A stretch of 64,000 bases of DNA from Bacillus weihaiensis (GTDB lineage: Bacteria > Bacillota > Bacilli > Bacillales > Bacillaceae): positions 3,694,501 to 3,758,500 of the forward strand of contig NZ_CP016020.1 in the NCBI RefSeq assembly GCF_001889165.1, in the 5' to 3' direction. The notes under the pieces are model-generated. The model did no database searches and was not told where the DNA came from. It saw only the letters and a program-made list of their open reading frames with translations. The translations under genes and the position numbers were made by a program. Below, in pieces: positions 52,347 through 62,057 of the stretch (within the stretch, counting starts at the first letter, position 1; the number at the start of each line of letters is the position of its first letter).

Positions 52347-53669
52347 CTATTTTCTTTTTTGCACGTTCATCTTTAGTCCATCCTTTACTCTTAGTGAAAC
52401 GAGGGGATCAGGTAGGACAGAAGGGGTATCTTCTAGGGAGAACGTAAAGGTCTTCCCAAGCATGGCTAAAATAAGCGTCGTTTCCATCATGGCAAACCTA
52501 GAGCCAATACAGCTTCTAGACCCTCCTCCAAATGGTACATAAGCAAAATTCGGATGCTCCTCCCCGCTTTCTTCTGCGAAGCGGTCTGGGTTGAAGACCT
52601 CTGGTTGAGAAAAATACGCTTCATTCCTATGCATCGCATATGTACAGATCATAAAGGTACTCCCTTTTTTAAAGGTTTCGCCTAAAAGCTCAACCTCACC
52701 CTCTGATTCTCTGTATATAAGCCAGGCAGGTGGATACATACGTAACCCTTCTTTAATGATCTGTTGTGTGTAGGAAAGCTTGCTGTAAAGGTCAAAGGGT
52801 GAAGCTTCAAGATCAATATTATCGATTTCTTCATGGAACCTTTTCTCCACCTCTGGATTTTTGGAAAGAGCGTAGAAAATCCACGTTACTAAATTAGCGG
52901 ACGTTTCATGCCCAGCTAGAAGCATAGTCATCATTTGATCTCGAATTTCTTCATCCGTTATTGGTTTTCCGCCAGAAGAGACAGTATCTAGCAGCAGCCC
53001 GACCATTGTCATTTTATATGGCTCAGGATTTTCTTTAGCCTCCTTTATCACCCCATAAATCATATCCTCTAACGTATCAATCGCCTGTTTGTGAATGTTG
53101 TTTCCTTTAGTAGGAATGGCCATTGGGAGGATCACTGGCGTATATAGAGTTTGCGCGGTTTGCTCAATTGTGTCACTTACAGCATCAGCTAACTGCTTTT
53201 TCCGCTCTTCTACATCTGTAGCAAACATAACCTTGGCGATAATTTGGAGAGTGAGCTGCATCATTTCGTCATCAATCACACAGCTTGCGCTTTTTTCAAG
53301 CGACTCCTTTAGCCTATTCGTTTCCTCAACAATGGTCCTTGCATAATGCTGTAAGCGCTCTTTATAAAAGATAGGCTGATAGTAGCTTCTTTGGTGTTTA
53401 TGATCTTCTTTTCTCGCTGTTAATAATCCATTCGTAATTGTTCGTCTTAAGACTTTATCTGTCCGTCCTTTTTTAAAGAAGGCATCCTTCGTTACGAGTA
53501 TTTCTCTGACAAAATCAGGTGAATTCACCACATATGTTGGTTGAAATCCAGTTCTTAAAGAAACAATGTCCCCTTCATGAAGCATGCGCAGAAAAAATGC
53601 AATTGGATCCTGCCTGAAATCGAGATAATTCTGTAATCGGGAAGTGGACACCTCTTTCACTCTACTCAT
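52347..53669 (-). CDS. Cytochrome P450
   Basis: 440 residues. I-helix oxygen-binding motif LLAGHETSANLV, ExxR in KEGLRMYPPAW, and haem loop FGGGSRSCIGSRFA with the cysteine ligand. No membrane anchor, as usual for bacterial P450s. Looks like a fatty-acid or carotenoid-type P450 of Bacillus (eukaryote-like class with PPAW after ExxR). ATG 53669 is 7 bases from GGAGG; the ATG two codons earlier is too close. First gene of a pair with the FAD oxidoreductase; no ferredoxin gene is nearby. Confidence 0.92.
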   Translation of the reverse strand: MSRVKEVSTSRLQNYLDFRQDPIAFFLRMLHEGDIVSLRTGFQPTYVVNSPDFVREILVTKDAFFKKGRTDKVLRRTITNGLLTARKEDHKHQRSYYQPIFYKERLQHYARTIVEETNRLKESLEKSASCVIDDEMMQLTLQIIAKVMFATDVEERKKQLADAVSDTIEQTAQTLYTPVILPMAIPTKGNNIHKQAIDTLEDMIYGVIKEAKENPEPYKMTMVGLLLDTVSSGGKPITDEEIRDQMMTMLLAGHETSANLVTWIFYALSKNPEVEKRFHEEIDNIDLEASPFDLYSKLSYTQQIIKEGLRMYPPAWLIYRESEGEVELLGETFKKGSTFMICTYAMHRNEAYFSQPEVFNPDRFAEESGEEHPNFAYVPFGGGSRSCIGSRFAMMETTLILAMLGKTFTFSLEDTPSVLPDPLVSLRVKDGLKMNVQKRK

Positions 53670-53719
53670 CAACATTCCTCCATGCTTTGTTTAGGTTTTT
53701 TTCATACTAGAAAAATCAT

Positions 53720-54376
53720 TTAACAACAACATTCATATGGATGTCTATCACACGTTTTGTTCCAGCACCACACCGGTTGTTTATTTTCATCCACCCAATG
53801 CCACGCTGCCAGTGCGGCTGCACACGAATCAATTCTATGTGAGCTTTCAACAAGCTCCATTGGTAGATGAACCAGTCCCATTTCAACGAGGGCATGAAAC
53901 ATCACTTCTCTTGAAGTTCGTTCGCGTTTATACATTAGCACATCCTTAAGATAAGCTGGATCAATTCTTGTTCCAATTGCTGCACCTGGATGAACCTCCA
54001 CAATCTCAATCGGAAAATCCTCTGAAATACGAAGACTTCGAGTTAGCGCAATTCCACGCAATGTAAGATAGACCATTCTTGTTAACGTTGGTGGCATAAT
54101 CGAGCTACCTAACATCCCATAGCTTTTAATCAGATTTCGCATTTCTTTGTCCTGCGGCCTATCTCCTCCACCATCCTGATAGGAAAGAGGAGCATCCATC
54201 CCTACAATCACACGGTGAGTGGAAGCAAGCTCCCTTATCGTTGAAAGAATTACAGAATCTGAAGCATTTTCACAATAGCTTTCAAACACTAGTTGATCTT
54301 GGTGTTTTTCAAAAATAGTCATGACGGTATCTTTATGATTTGCCGGACCTGCTAAATCAATCCCGATGATTTTCAT
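53720..54376 (-). CDS. DUF429 protein (RNase H-like fold)
   Basis: 218 residues. Begins MKIIGIDLAGPANHKDTVMT, the DUF429 start with an acidic residue in strand 1, then VIVGMDAPLSY, and the helical SSHRIDSCAAALAAWHW near the end; a Cys-rich tail (CDRHPYECCC) follows. The fold is that of RNase H-like nucleases, though activity has not been established for the family. Lies between photolyase and P450 genes on the same strand. Confidence 0.82.
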   Translation of the reverse strand: MKIIGIDLAGPANHKDTVMTIFEKHQDQLVFESYCENASDSVILSTIRELASTHRVIVGMDAPLSYQDGGGDRPQDKEMRNLIKSYGMLGSSIMPPTLTRMVYLTLRGIALTRSLRISEDFPIEIVEVHPGAAIGTRIDPAYLKDVLMYKRERTSREVMFHALVEMGLVHLPMELVESSHRIDSCAAALAAWHWVDENKQPVWCWNKTCDRHPYECCC

Positions 54377-54399
54377 TTTACTTCACCCTTTCAAAACCG

Positions 54400-55881
54400 T
54401 TAGAGATCAAATGAAAGCTGTTCAAAATCACTCTTCTCTTTTTTCTTCTCTGGACGAAGTCGACTTCCATGCTTTTTCAGCTGGTCCTGTGATTGCTCTT
54501 TTGATTGCTTCACCGAATACAAAATCTCTCGAGCACGTTTATTCGCTTTTATAACATCTACAATTGGGGCTTCATAATCTAGTTTATGAAATCCTGGATA
54601 CAACCAAGGCTCATGAATATATTTTGCTGGTACATTCGAAAGTTCTGGAACATACCGTCGGATAAACGTTCCTTCAGGATCATGTTCTTTCCCCATTTTA
54701 ATAGGATTATAGATTCGTATCGTATGGAATCCTGTTGTTCCAGCTTGCCTTTGCATGTGGCTATAATGAATGCCAGGCTCATAATCCAAAAATAACTGGG
54801 CTAATGCAAAGGAAGGTCTGCGCCAATCGAGCATAAGAGTATGGCAAACAAACGAAACAAGCATGGCTCTTGAGAGAAAATTAATCCACCCTGTTTTGTG
54901 CAAGCATCTCATCGACGCATCTACTAATGGGATTCCTGTTTTCCCGTTATACCATCGCAAGAATGCTTCTTCATCCCAATCCGTCCGAATGGTATCAAAG
55001 GCTTCATTTATCGCCTTCATCTGAATTTCTGGCTCATCCTCAAGTCTTTGAATAAAATGACAATGCCAATGGAGTCTAGACATAAAGGCCTCAAGCTGCT
55101 GGCGATAAAATGCATTCTCACACCGATTGATTTCATCTCTTGTTCTTTGAACAACATACCGAATAGAAATATTCCCAAAAGCAAGATAGGGAGATAACCG
55201 ACTACAGGACGCTGTTGATTGAAGTGGTTTAGAAATATGAAGAGTATAGCTTTTATAGCGTTCCTCCAAGAAAGTCGTTAAGGTTTCGACCGCGTTCGAT
55301 TCTCCTCCCTGTTGCCCAAAGCGAATGGTCTCTCCCTTTACGTGAAACCCTGACAGCTTATAAATCTCCTCTGTTAAAATTGGCGGGACCTTATCCACTG
55401 CTAAGATTCTCTTTGGAGTCTCAACGACACTCTCATTCATAAACGAATTCCACTGCTTTTGAAAGGAGTTTCTTGTTTGAAGTCCCCTCACAACCCCATA
55501 CTCTTGGAATTCACGAAAAGGTAAGTCGCGTTCGTTCATCCATTGACGAACACGTCGATCTCTTTCATACGTTAATGGTGTTCCATTTTCCTCATGTGCA
55601 AACAATCGAAAAGGACCAAGCTTATCAAAAATCGCTTCTAGTACTTCTTCCATTTCAGCAATCGCTACGAAAAGCTTTCCACCTATTTGACTAAGATTCT
55701 CTGACAGCTCTTCTAAGCTCTCTAAAACAAATTGAAAATGACGTATTGATACATCCTTCCCCTTCCAGATTGAAGGCTCCACAATATAGATTGGCAGGAC
55801 TTCTCCATATTTACTCGCCTCAACTAATGGGCGATGGTCATGAATTCGTAAATCACGCTTAAACCACACAACATTGATCAT
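54400..55881 (-). CDS. Cryptochrome / DNA photolyase family protein
   Basis: 493 residues from ATG 55881 (GGAG 7 bases upstream). N-terminal Rossmann domain (VVWFKRDLRIHDHRPLVEAS), C-terminal FAD domain with SCSRLSPYLAFGNISIR, GIPLVDASMRCLHKTGWINF, RAMLVSFVCHTLMLDWR and DYEPGIHYSHMQRQAGTTGF. The pattern is close to the cryptochrome/deoxyribodipyrimidine photolyase class of bacilli, with the family's W-N-F-L-S-R and Asn-like FAD contacts. Repairs UV dimers with blue light, or acts as a photoreceptor. The basic tail (KHGSRLRPEKKKEK) is unusual. Confidence 0.9.
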   Translation of the reverse strand: MINVVWFKRDLRIHDHRPLVEASKYGEVLPIYIVEPSIWKGKDVSIRHFQFVLESLEELSENLSQIGGKLFVAIAEMEEVLEAIFDKLGPFRLFAHEENGTPLTYERDRRVRQWMNERDLPFREFQEYGVVRGLQTRNSFQKQWNSFMNESVVETPKRILAVDKVPPILTEEIYKLSGFHVKGETIRFGQQGGESNAVETLTTFLEERYKSYTLHISKPLQSTASCSRLSPYLAFGNISIRYVVQRTRDEINRCENAFYRQQLEAFMSRLHWHCHFIQRLEDEPEIQMKAINEAFDTIRTDWDEEAFLRWYNGKTGIPLVDASMRCLHKTGWINFLSRAMLVSFVCHTLMLDWRRPSFALAQLFLDYEPGIHYSHMQRQAGTTGFHTIRIYNPIKMGKEHDPEGTFIRRYVPELSNVPAKYIHEPWLYPGFHKLDYEAPIVDVIKANKRAREILYSVKQSKEQSQDQLKKHGSRLRPEKKKEKSDFEQLSFDL

Positions 55882-56698
55882 TGAATCACTCCAGCATACG
55901 CTTTTCCTTGATTGATTTTTCAAACGGCTTTTTTTACTATTGTAATAGACATACCTTGTAATGTGTAATTTAAACCTTCTTGAATCTACCAAATTACCTA
56001 ATAATGGTCCTATCTTAAGGAAACATAGTCCTACAGAATCTAATTACTTTTAAATTTTGTCTATTTAACAAGTGTAAGGTCTGGTTGAAATCCGCTCCAG
56101 TTGCTCGCTTTACGCGGGGTGGTCGGTGAACCTCCCTGGGCGTAATCGCCTGTGGGGTCTCCACCTGTCCCACTCCTCCCTTAGGAGTCTCACACTTCCC
56201 GATCTACCAAAAAACTGCAATCCAGGCGGAATACGATATCGTTCTTTAATCGCTTTCCTAGCTTTTTATTAAATAGATTCCGTTCAATCATTCTACTAAC
56301 CAAGGAGGAAATCATAGTAGCAAGTTTGTGCTGAACAAGTTCTAGGCAATCGGGATTTTTTCTTCCCTACAGGATGGATCGATATCAATACCTTTAAATC
56401 GTTGGGTAGCTTCTAAATCATATCTTCCTATAGATGAAACAGACTTCCTTGTCGTGTAAAAGTCATAGTGAATCCTCGCCCACTTCCAAAAGTTTGTGTT
56501 GTGCATACTTATTTCGACATATTGGGGAGGTACTCTTTTTTCGTCTTGAAAGCCTTGAGGCTCTAAGTATTTAATTTAAGAAATTACTCTATCATTCATA
56601 TTATTTACCAAAATTTAATATTTTTTTACATACTAATCTAGTATTTTGCAGTAACATAGAATGGTATACGAAATTAAATGTCGAAAGGCGGTACTAAA
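55882..56698. other. Gene-free region with a GC-rich repeat
   Basis: About 800 bases. It contains the GC-rich block 56090-56210 (listed). The right part includes ribosome-site-free frames only. A promoter for the yfkN-like gene should lie in the AT-rich last 120 bases. Confidence 0.45.
56090..56210. repeat. GC-rich dispersed repeat typical of Bacillus intergenic regions
   Basis: TCCGCTCCAGTTGCTCGCTT and, further on, GCGGGG..GTGGGGTCTCCACC and ACTCCTCCCTTAGGAGTCTC. I recognise this wording from long GC-rich intergenic repeats in several Bacillus genomes. It stands out by base composition, contains a CTCCT/AGGAG hairpin, and encodes nothing on either strand. Confidence 0.5.
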
Positions 56699-59600
56699 GT
56701 GAAAAGAAAGATTAGAAGGAATATGAAACGTCGGCTACTAAACAGTACGTTAGCATTATCGTTAAGTTTAAGCATTGTCACTCCCTCTCTTTTTCACGCA
56801 ACACCAGCAGCTGCTGAATCAGTTTCTGCTGCACCGGTAACACTTCGCATCATGGAGACAACAGATATTCATGCAAATATCGTCAATTATGACTACTACT
56901 CTCTTAAGGAAGATCATTCAGTTGGTTTTGCAAAAACCGCGACATTAATTAAACAAGCACGAAAAGAAGTGGACAACAGTTTATTATTTGATAATGGTGA
57001 TTTACTTCAAGGTACTCCTCTTGGAGATTATGTGGCAAAAGTTAAGGAATGGGCCGCTAATGATACCCACCCAATCTATGATGCGATGAATCTTTTAGAC
57101 TATGACCTAGGAAACTACGGTAACCATGAATTTAACTATGGTTTAGACTTTCTTGAGAAAAGTGTCGCATCAGCTGAATTCGACTACGTAAATGCAAACA
57201 TCTATAAGTATGATGGAGATAACGATCCTTCTAATGATGTGAACTACTTTGATCCTTATAAAATACTTGAAAAAGTAGTAAAGGATGAAAACGGAACGGA
57301 ACATACAATTAAAGTAGGTGTTATCGGATTTGTTCCCCCACAAATAACTCAATGGGATAAAGCACATTTAACAAACAAGGTTGTCACACATGATATTAAG
57401 AAGACAGCTGAAAAATTCGTTCCTAAAATGAAAGCCGAGGGCGCTGACATTATTGTCGCTATTCCTCACTCAGGGATAGGACCTGTTGAATACAAAGAAT
57501 TAGAAGAAAACCAAACGTATCAGCTAAGTGAAGTTGATGGTATCGATGCCATTCTTTTTGGTCATACACATACCACTTTCCCTGGTAGTAATTATAATAA
57601 TATTGAAAATGTAGATAATGAAAAAGGGACTATTAATGGGGTTGCTGCTGTACAGCCTGGTTACTGGGGAAATCACCTAGGAATCATTGACTTAACTCTT
57701 GAAAAAGACAGCAATAATCAATGGAAAGTAGTTGATTCTCAATCCACTAATCGAGCCATTTTCGATAGTGTGAAGAAACAACCATTAGTTGATGCTGATC
57801 AAGAAGTACTTGATGCTGTAAAAGATGATCATGATCATACCATTGAGTATGTGAATGGAGCTGTGGGCAAAACCTCTTCAGATATCTATAGCTACTTTTC
57901 ACAAGTAAAAGATGATCCATCTATCCAAATCGTATCTGATGCCCAAAAGGCATATATCGAAAAAACAATACAGGGTACTGAATATGAAGGTTTGCCTGTA
58001 TTATCAGCTGCTGCACCATTTAAATCTGGTCGAGACGGTGCAACTGACTTTACAGAAATACCTGCTGGAGATATTGCAATTAAAGACACAACATCTCTTT
58101 ACAAATATCCGAATACTGTAATGGCATTGAAGCTAACAGGTGCCGAAGTGAAGGAATGGTTAGAGTGGTCAGCAGGCCAATTTAATCAAATTGATCCGAA
58201 TAGTACAGAAGAACAACTATTAGTAAAACCACACACAGAATTTCCCGGCTACAACTTTGATATTATTGATGGTGTAACATATGAAATTGATGTAACCAAG
58301 CCTGCACGCTATAACGATAAAGGCGATAAAAAGATAAATGATTCAGAAAGAATTGTGAATCTAGAATTTAATGGGAAACCAATTGATCTAGATCAACAAT
58401 TTATCATCGCAACAAATAACTACCGTGCAACATTTACACCAATAGCTAATCCTGGTGGAGATCATATCATTATTGAATCACCTGACGAAAACCGCCAAGT
58501 ACTCGTCAACTATATTCGTGATAATGAAAGTATTAATCCAACAGCAGATCAAAATTGGTCGTTTGCACCAATCAATGGAGATGCGAATATCGTCTTTACC
58601 TCTTCTCCTAATGCTCAAAAATATGTAGCATCAACTGGAAACATACAGTTTGTAGAGAATGTAGATAATGGTTTTGCTAAATATTCAATTGATTTAAGTG
58701 GATCTGAAGATTCCCTACAAGACTTCGACGTCACACTGATTCACACAAACGACACTCACGCTCATTTAGAAAATGTCGCTCGTCGGATAACAGCCATTAA
58801 CGATATTCGTTCAGATGTTGACAACTCCTTCTTACTTGATGCTGGAGATGTTTTCTCAGGAACACTTTATTTTAATAAATACAGTGGCCTTGCTGATATT
58901 CAATTTATGAATATGGTTGGCTATGACGCGATGGTACCTGGTAACCATGAATTTGATAAAGGCCCAGAAACACTTGCTACTTTTATTAAAGAAGCTACCT
59001 TCCCAATCGTTAGCTCAAATATCGACTATAGTAAGGAAGCTACGATACGTGATCTTTATGTTGATTCAATCGGAGATCCTGGTGAAGGTGGGAAAATTTA
59101 TCCTGCAACAATCATCGAACGAGACGGTGAACAAATTGGAGTGTTTGGTTTAACAACGGAGGAAACAGCGGTGTTAGCTAATCCAGGACCAACTATCCAT
59201 TTTAAAAACTATATTGAAAGTGCAGAAAATGCAGTAGAACTGCTTGAAGAAGCAGGCATTAACAAGGTTGTTGCGCTTACTCACTTAGGATACACATTTG
59301 ATAAAATTCTTGCTGAATCAGTTGATGGGATTGACGTCATCGTAGGTGGTCATTCTCATACCCTTCTTGAGAAAGCAGATGTCTTTAATAAAGACACGGA
59401 ACCAACATTAGTTGTACAAGCCCAAGAATACGGGAACTACATAGGTCGACTAGACTTAACATTTAATCAAGAAGGTGTTATTGAGGCTTGGAATGATCAA
59501 TTAATTAATATAAATGAACAAGATAGCTCTGGTACCTATGTTATTGAAGAGAACAGTGAAGCAGCTGCCTTATTAGAAACATTCTCCCAGCCGATTGAAG

Positions 59601-61087
59601 ACCTAAAGCAGCAAAAAGTTGGGAACTCAGCTGTATTGCTTGATGGTGAGCGCGATCATGTCCGTTCTAGAGAGACGAATTTAGGTAACCTCATTACCGA
59701 TGGCATGCTGTCTGTTGCAAAAAGTGCTTACGAGGAAACGTCAATTGCTATTCAGAACGGTGGAGGTATTCGTGCATCCATTGATGAAGGAGAAATCTCG
59801 TTAGGTGAAGTATTAACAACAATGCCTTTCGGTAACACATTAGTAACAATTGATTTAACAGGAGAAGAAATTATTCAGGCACTAGAAAATGGAGTAAGTC
59901 AGGTCGAGCTAGGTGGAGGACGTTTCCCACAAGTGTCTGGACTACACTTCACATTTAACAGAAGTTTACCTCCTGGTGAACGCATTGTTGATGTTCTCGT
60001 GGAAACTGAATCTGGACTAGAGCCAATTGATTTAGACCACACTTATAAAGTAGCGACTAATGCTTTTATGGCAGATGGTGGCGATGGTTACTCCGTCATG
60101 AAAGCCGCAAAAGATAAAGGTTTCATGCAAGAATTATTCATTGTTGACTATGAAGTCTTCACTACACACTTAGATAAAGTTGGTACAGTAACTGCTGGAG
60201 TAGAAGGACGTATTACGGAAGTAATCAACCCAGTTACCCCAACTGTCAACGTGGATGGTGACAAAGCGAGCGTAACTGTTACACTAGATGATGTAAAAAA
60301 AGCTCCTTATCATGGTACGTTCCCAATCAATCTAGATGGAACAGAGGATGCGAAAACAGTTGAGATTTCTTTAGATGCGGATCAAATAGCTTATCTTATC
60401 GAACAACATGCATCCATCGAATTCATACGAAATGACGTTGCTGTTACTATCCCTGCTTCAAATCTAGAAGTTTATGCAACAACTTTCACAATCGAAAACT
60501 TAGGTTCTGATGAAGATACATTAACAAATATGTATGACTTCACAATTGAGCAAAATGGTACGTCCATTACTACTTTTGAAGAAGCTGTTACACTAAGCTT
60601 CACTGTTGATCCGACAAATACAGTCGATCCTGCGGTTTATTATTTAAATGAAGAGACAAACGAGTGGGAGCTACAAGAAAGCTCGTATAACTCAGAGGCA
60701 GGTAAAGTAAACGGATATGTTAATCATTTCAGCGTATTTACAGTGATGGAAATGACAAGCACACCAGATCCTACAAATCCTGATGACGATGACAAAGAAA
60801 CAGGTAACGATGATTCAGGTACTGGGTCTGACACTGATTCTGGGTCTGACGAAGGTACTGGTTCAGATTCTGATAACACAGAATCCGGAACTGATACAAC
60901 TGAAAAAGGAAATATTGACTACGAACAAGTGTCATCTGATGATTCATCTAAAGACCAGTCATCAACTAATGGTAAATCATTACCAAACACAGCAACAAAC
61001 AGCTTTAACTTCTTATTACTTGGACTAATTGCTCTTGCAGCTGGAGGAATCTTTTTCTTCATTCAACGTAAAAGAAAGCTTCAGTAA
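56699..61087 (+). CDS. yfkN: YfkN-like bifunctional cell-wall nucleotidase (2',3'-cyclic phosphodiesterase / 5'-nucleotidase)
   Basis: 1462 residues from GTG 56699 (AAAGGCGG 7 bases upstream), the same length as B. subtilis YfkN as I remember it. Signal peptide to about residue 40. Two metallophosphatase plus 5'-nucleotidase C-domain units: first with METTDIHANIVN and GNYGNHEFNYG, second with LIHTNDTHAHLEN, PGNHEFDKG and NGGGIRASIDEG. Then a beta-rich region, a Ser/Asp/Thr-rich spacer (about residues 1365-1415), and the sorting signal LPNTA, hydrophobic segment and RKRK tail for sortase. Liberates phosphate and nucleosides outside the cell. Confidence 0.93.
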   Translation: MKRKIRRNMKRRLLNSTLALSLSLSIVTPSLFHATPAAAESVSAAPVTLRIMETTDIHANIVNYDYYSLKEDHSVGFAKTATLIKQARKEVDNSLLFDNGDLLQGTPLGDYVAKVKEWAANDTHPIYDAMNLLDYDLGNYGNHEFNYGLDFLEKSVASAEFDYVNANIYKYDGDNDPSNDVNYFDPYKILEKVVKDENGTEHTIKVGVIGFVPPQITQWDKAHLTNKVVTHDIKKTAEKFVPKMKAEGADIIVAIPHSGIGPVEYKELEENQTYQLSEVDGIDAILFGHTHTTFPGSNYNNIENVDNEKGTINGVAAVQPGYWGNHLGIIDLTLEKDSNNQWKVVDSQSTNRAIFDSVKKQPLVDADQEVLDAVKDDHDHTIEYVNGAVGKTSSDIYSYFSQVKDDPSIQIVSDAQKAYIEKTIQGTEYEGLPVLSAAAPFKSGRDGATDFTEIPAGDIAIKDTTSLYKYPNTVMALKLTGAEVKEWLEWSAGQFNQIDPNSTEEQLLVKPHTEFPGYNFDIIDGVTYEIDVTKPARYNDKGDKKINDSERIVNLEFNGKPIDLDQQFIIATNNYRATFTPIANPGGDHIIIESPDENRQVLVNYIRDNESINPTADQNWSFAPINGDANIVFTSSPNAQKYVASTGNIQFVENVDNGFAKYSIDLSGSEDSLQDFDVTLIHTNDTHAHLENVARRITAINDIRSDVDNSFLLDAGDVFSGTLYFNKYSGLADIQFMNMVGYDAMVPGNHEFDKGPETLATFIKEATFPIVSSNIDYSKEATIRDLYVDSIGDPGEGGKIYPATIIERDGEQIGVFGLTTEETAVLANPGPTIHFKNYIESAENAVELLEEAGINKVVALTHLGYTFDKILAESVDGIDVIVGGHSHTLLEKADVFNKDTEPTLVVQAQEYGNYIGRLDLTFNQEGVIEAWNDQLININEQDSSGTYVIEENSEAAALLETFSQPIEDLKQQKVGNSAVLLDGERDHVRSRETNLGNLITDGMLSVAKSAYEETSIAIQNGGGIRASIDEGEISLGEVLTTMPFGNTLVTIDLTGEEIIQALENGVSQVELGGGRFPQVSGLHFTFNRSLPPGERIVDVLVETESGLEPIDLDHTYKVATNAFMADGGDGYSVMKAAKDKGFMQELFIVDYEVFTTHLDKVGTVTAGVEGRITEVINPVTPTVNVDGDKASVTVTLDDVKKAPYHGTFPINLDGTEDAKTVEISLDADQIAYLIEQHASIEFIRNDVAVTIPASNLEVYATTFTIENLGSDEDTLTNMYDFTIEQNGTSITTFEEAVTLSFTVDPTNTVDPAVYYLNEETNEWELQESSYNSEAGKVNGYVNHFSVFTVMEMTSTPDPTNPDDDDKETGNDDSGTGSDTDSGSDEGTGSDSDNTESGTDTTEKGNIDYEQVSSDDSSKDQSSTNGKSLPNTATNSFNFLLLGLIALAAGGIFFFIQRKRKLQ

Positions 61088-61120
61088 AAGACTCTTTTAA
61101 AAATAGCCAAGTATAAAAAA

Positions 61121-61237
61121 GAGGCTGAGACAGAAGTGCCTGGCACCTTATGTTAACACCTATATGTACACTGATTTGTCTGGTGTACACAATAGATGCT
61201 ATCGGAGGGTGCCTGGCTCTTTGTTTTGTCTCAGCCT
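61121..61237. repeat. ~117-bp inverted-repeat element, copy C
   Basis: GAGGCTGAGACA ... TGTCTCAGCC. Same order of blocks as copies A and B (AAGTGCCTGGCACC, ATATGTAC, ACACAATAGAT, ATCGGAGGGTGCCTGGCTC) but with about a dozen changes. Note both ends changed GGGAC to GAGAC together, so pairing of the ends is kept. Located right after the yfkN-like gene. Confidence 0.9.
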
Positions 61238-61255
61238 TTTTCTTTGTTTCTCATC

Positions 61256-61870
61256 CTATTCTTCCGTATTCCCTTGAACTGGAATTGGATGCTTTGTTAA
61301 CAATCGACTAAAATGAACCACATTGTAGGACATTGTTTTTGTATTTTTCTTCGTAAATTCATTATCTTTACCCGCTTCAATATAAGATGGTCCAGGACCT
61401 GCTTCTCCTACCCAATATGCATCAACATTCGGTGGAATCGTAAAGCCAATATGCTGTAAACCATATAAGATCGATTTAGCTGCATCCTTCGCACCGTCTT
61501 CATTTCCTGTCACGATTGCTCCCCCTACTTTATTATAAAAAATAGGTTGTCCTTTTTCATTCGTTTCACTACTAGATGCATATAATCGTTCCATCACTAA
61601 CGTAGCAACACTACTTTTTTCTCCGATCCAAAGTGGTGTACCAATCACAATAATATCTGCTTCCTTCACCTTTTCTAACAGCTTCGGCCATTCATCTCCA
61701 TCACCCATATCAGTATCCATCCCAAAGGCAATCTTGTAGTCAGCCACACGAAGCTCCTCCGACTGAACACCTTCCATTTTAAGCCACTCTCTTGATTCTT
61801 TTATTAAAGCACTCGTATTAGATTCTTCCGTACTGCTTTTTAACGACGTATTTAAATAAATTGCTTTCAT
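61256..61870 (-). CDS. NAD(P)H-dependent flavodoxin-fold oxidoreductase
   Basis: 204 residues. Starts MKAIYLNTSLKSSTEESNTS, the flavin-phosphate loop of the NADPH-dependent FMN reductase family, then ADIIVIGTPLWIGEKSSVAT (ribityl/isoalloxazine contact) and GGAIVTGNEDGAKDAA. It may reduce quinones, azo compounds or flavins. Cytosolic, monocistronic. Confidence 0.87.
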   Translation of the reverse strand: MKAIYLNTSLKSSTEESNTSALIKESREWLKMEGVQSEELRVADYKIAFGMDTDMGDGDEWPKLLEKVKEADIIVIGTPLWIGEKSSVATLVMERLYASSSETNEKGQPIFYNKVGGAIVTGNEDGAKDAAKSILYGLQHIGFTIPPNVDAYWVGEAGPGPSYIEAGKDNEFTKKNTKTMSYNVVHFSRLLTKHPIPVQGNTEE

Positions 61871-62027
61871 GATTGTTCTCCTCTCTATTTTAAAAACAAG
61901 TTGATCGTTGTCCTAAATTAGGAATGATGGGTATAGACGTTGTATTCCTCAAAAAACGACAATTAAAACGTGTTTTTTTGCAAGATAGGCATCAATTCCT
62001 GAGTTCCCCTGTCTTGTCAAAGTAATA

Positions 62028-62051
62028 AGGCACTTTCAGATGAAAGTGCCT
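62028..62051 (-). terminator. Terminator of the esterase gene
   Basis: AGGCACTTTCA / TGAAAGTGCCT, an 11-base matched stem with minimal loop, 7 bases past the esterase stop. The T tract is weak on the minus strand. Confidence 0.7.
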
Positions 62052-62057
62052 CTCTCG

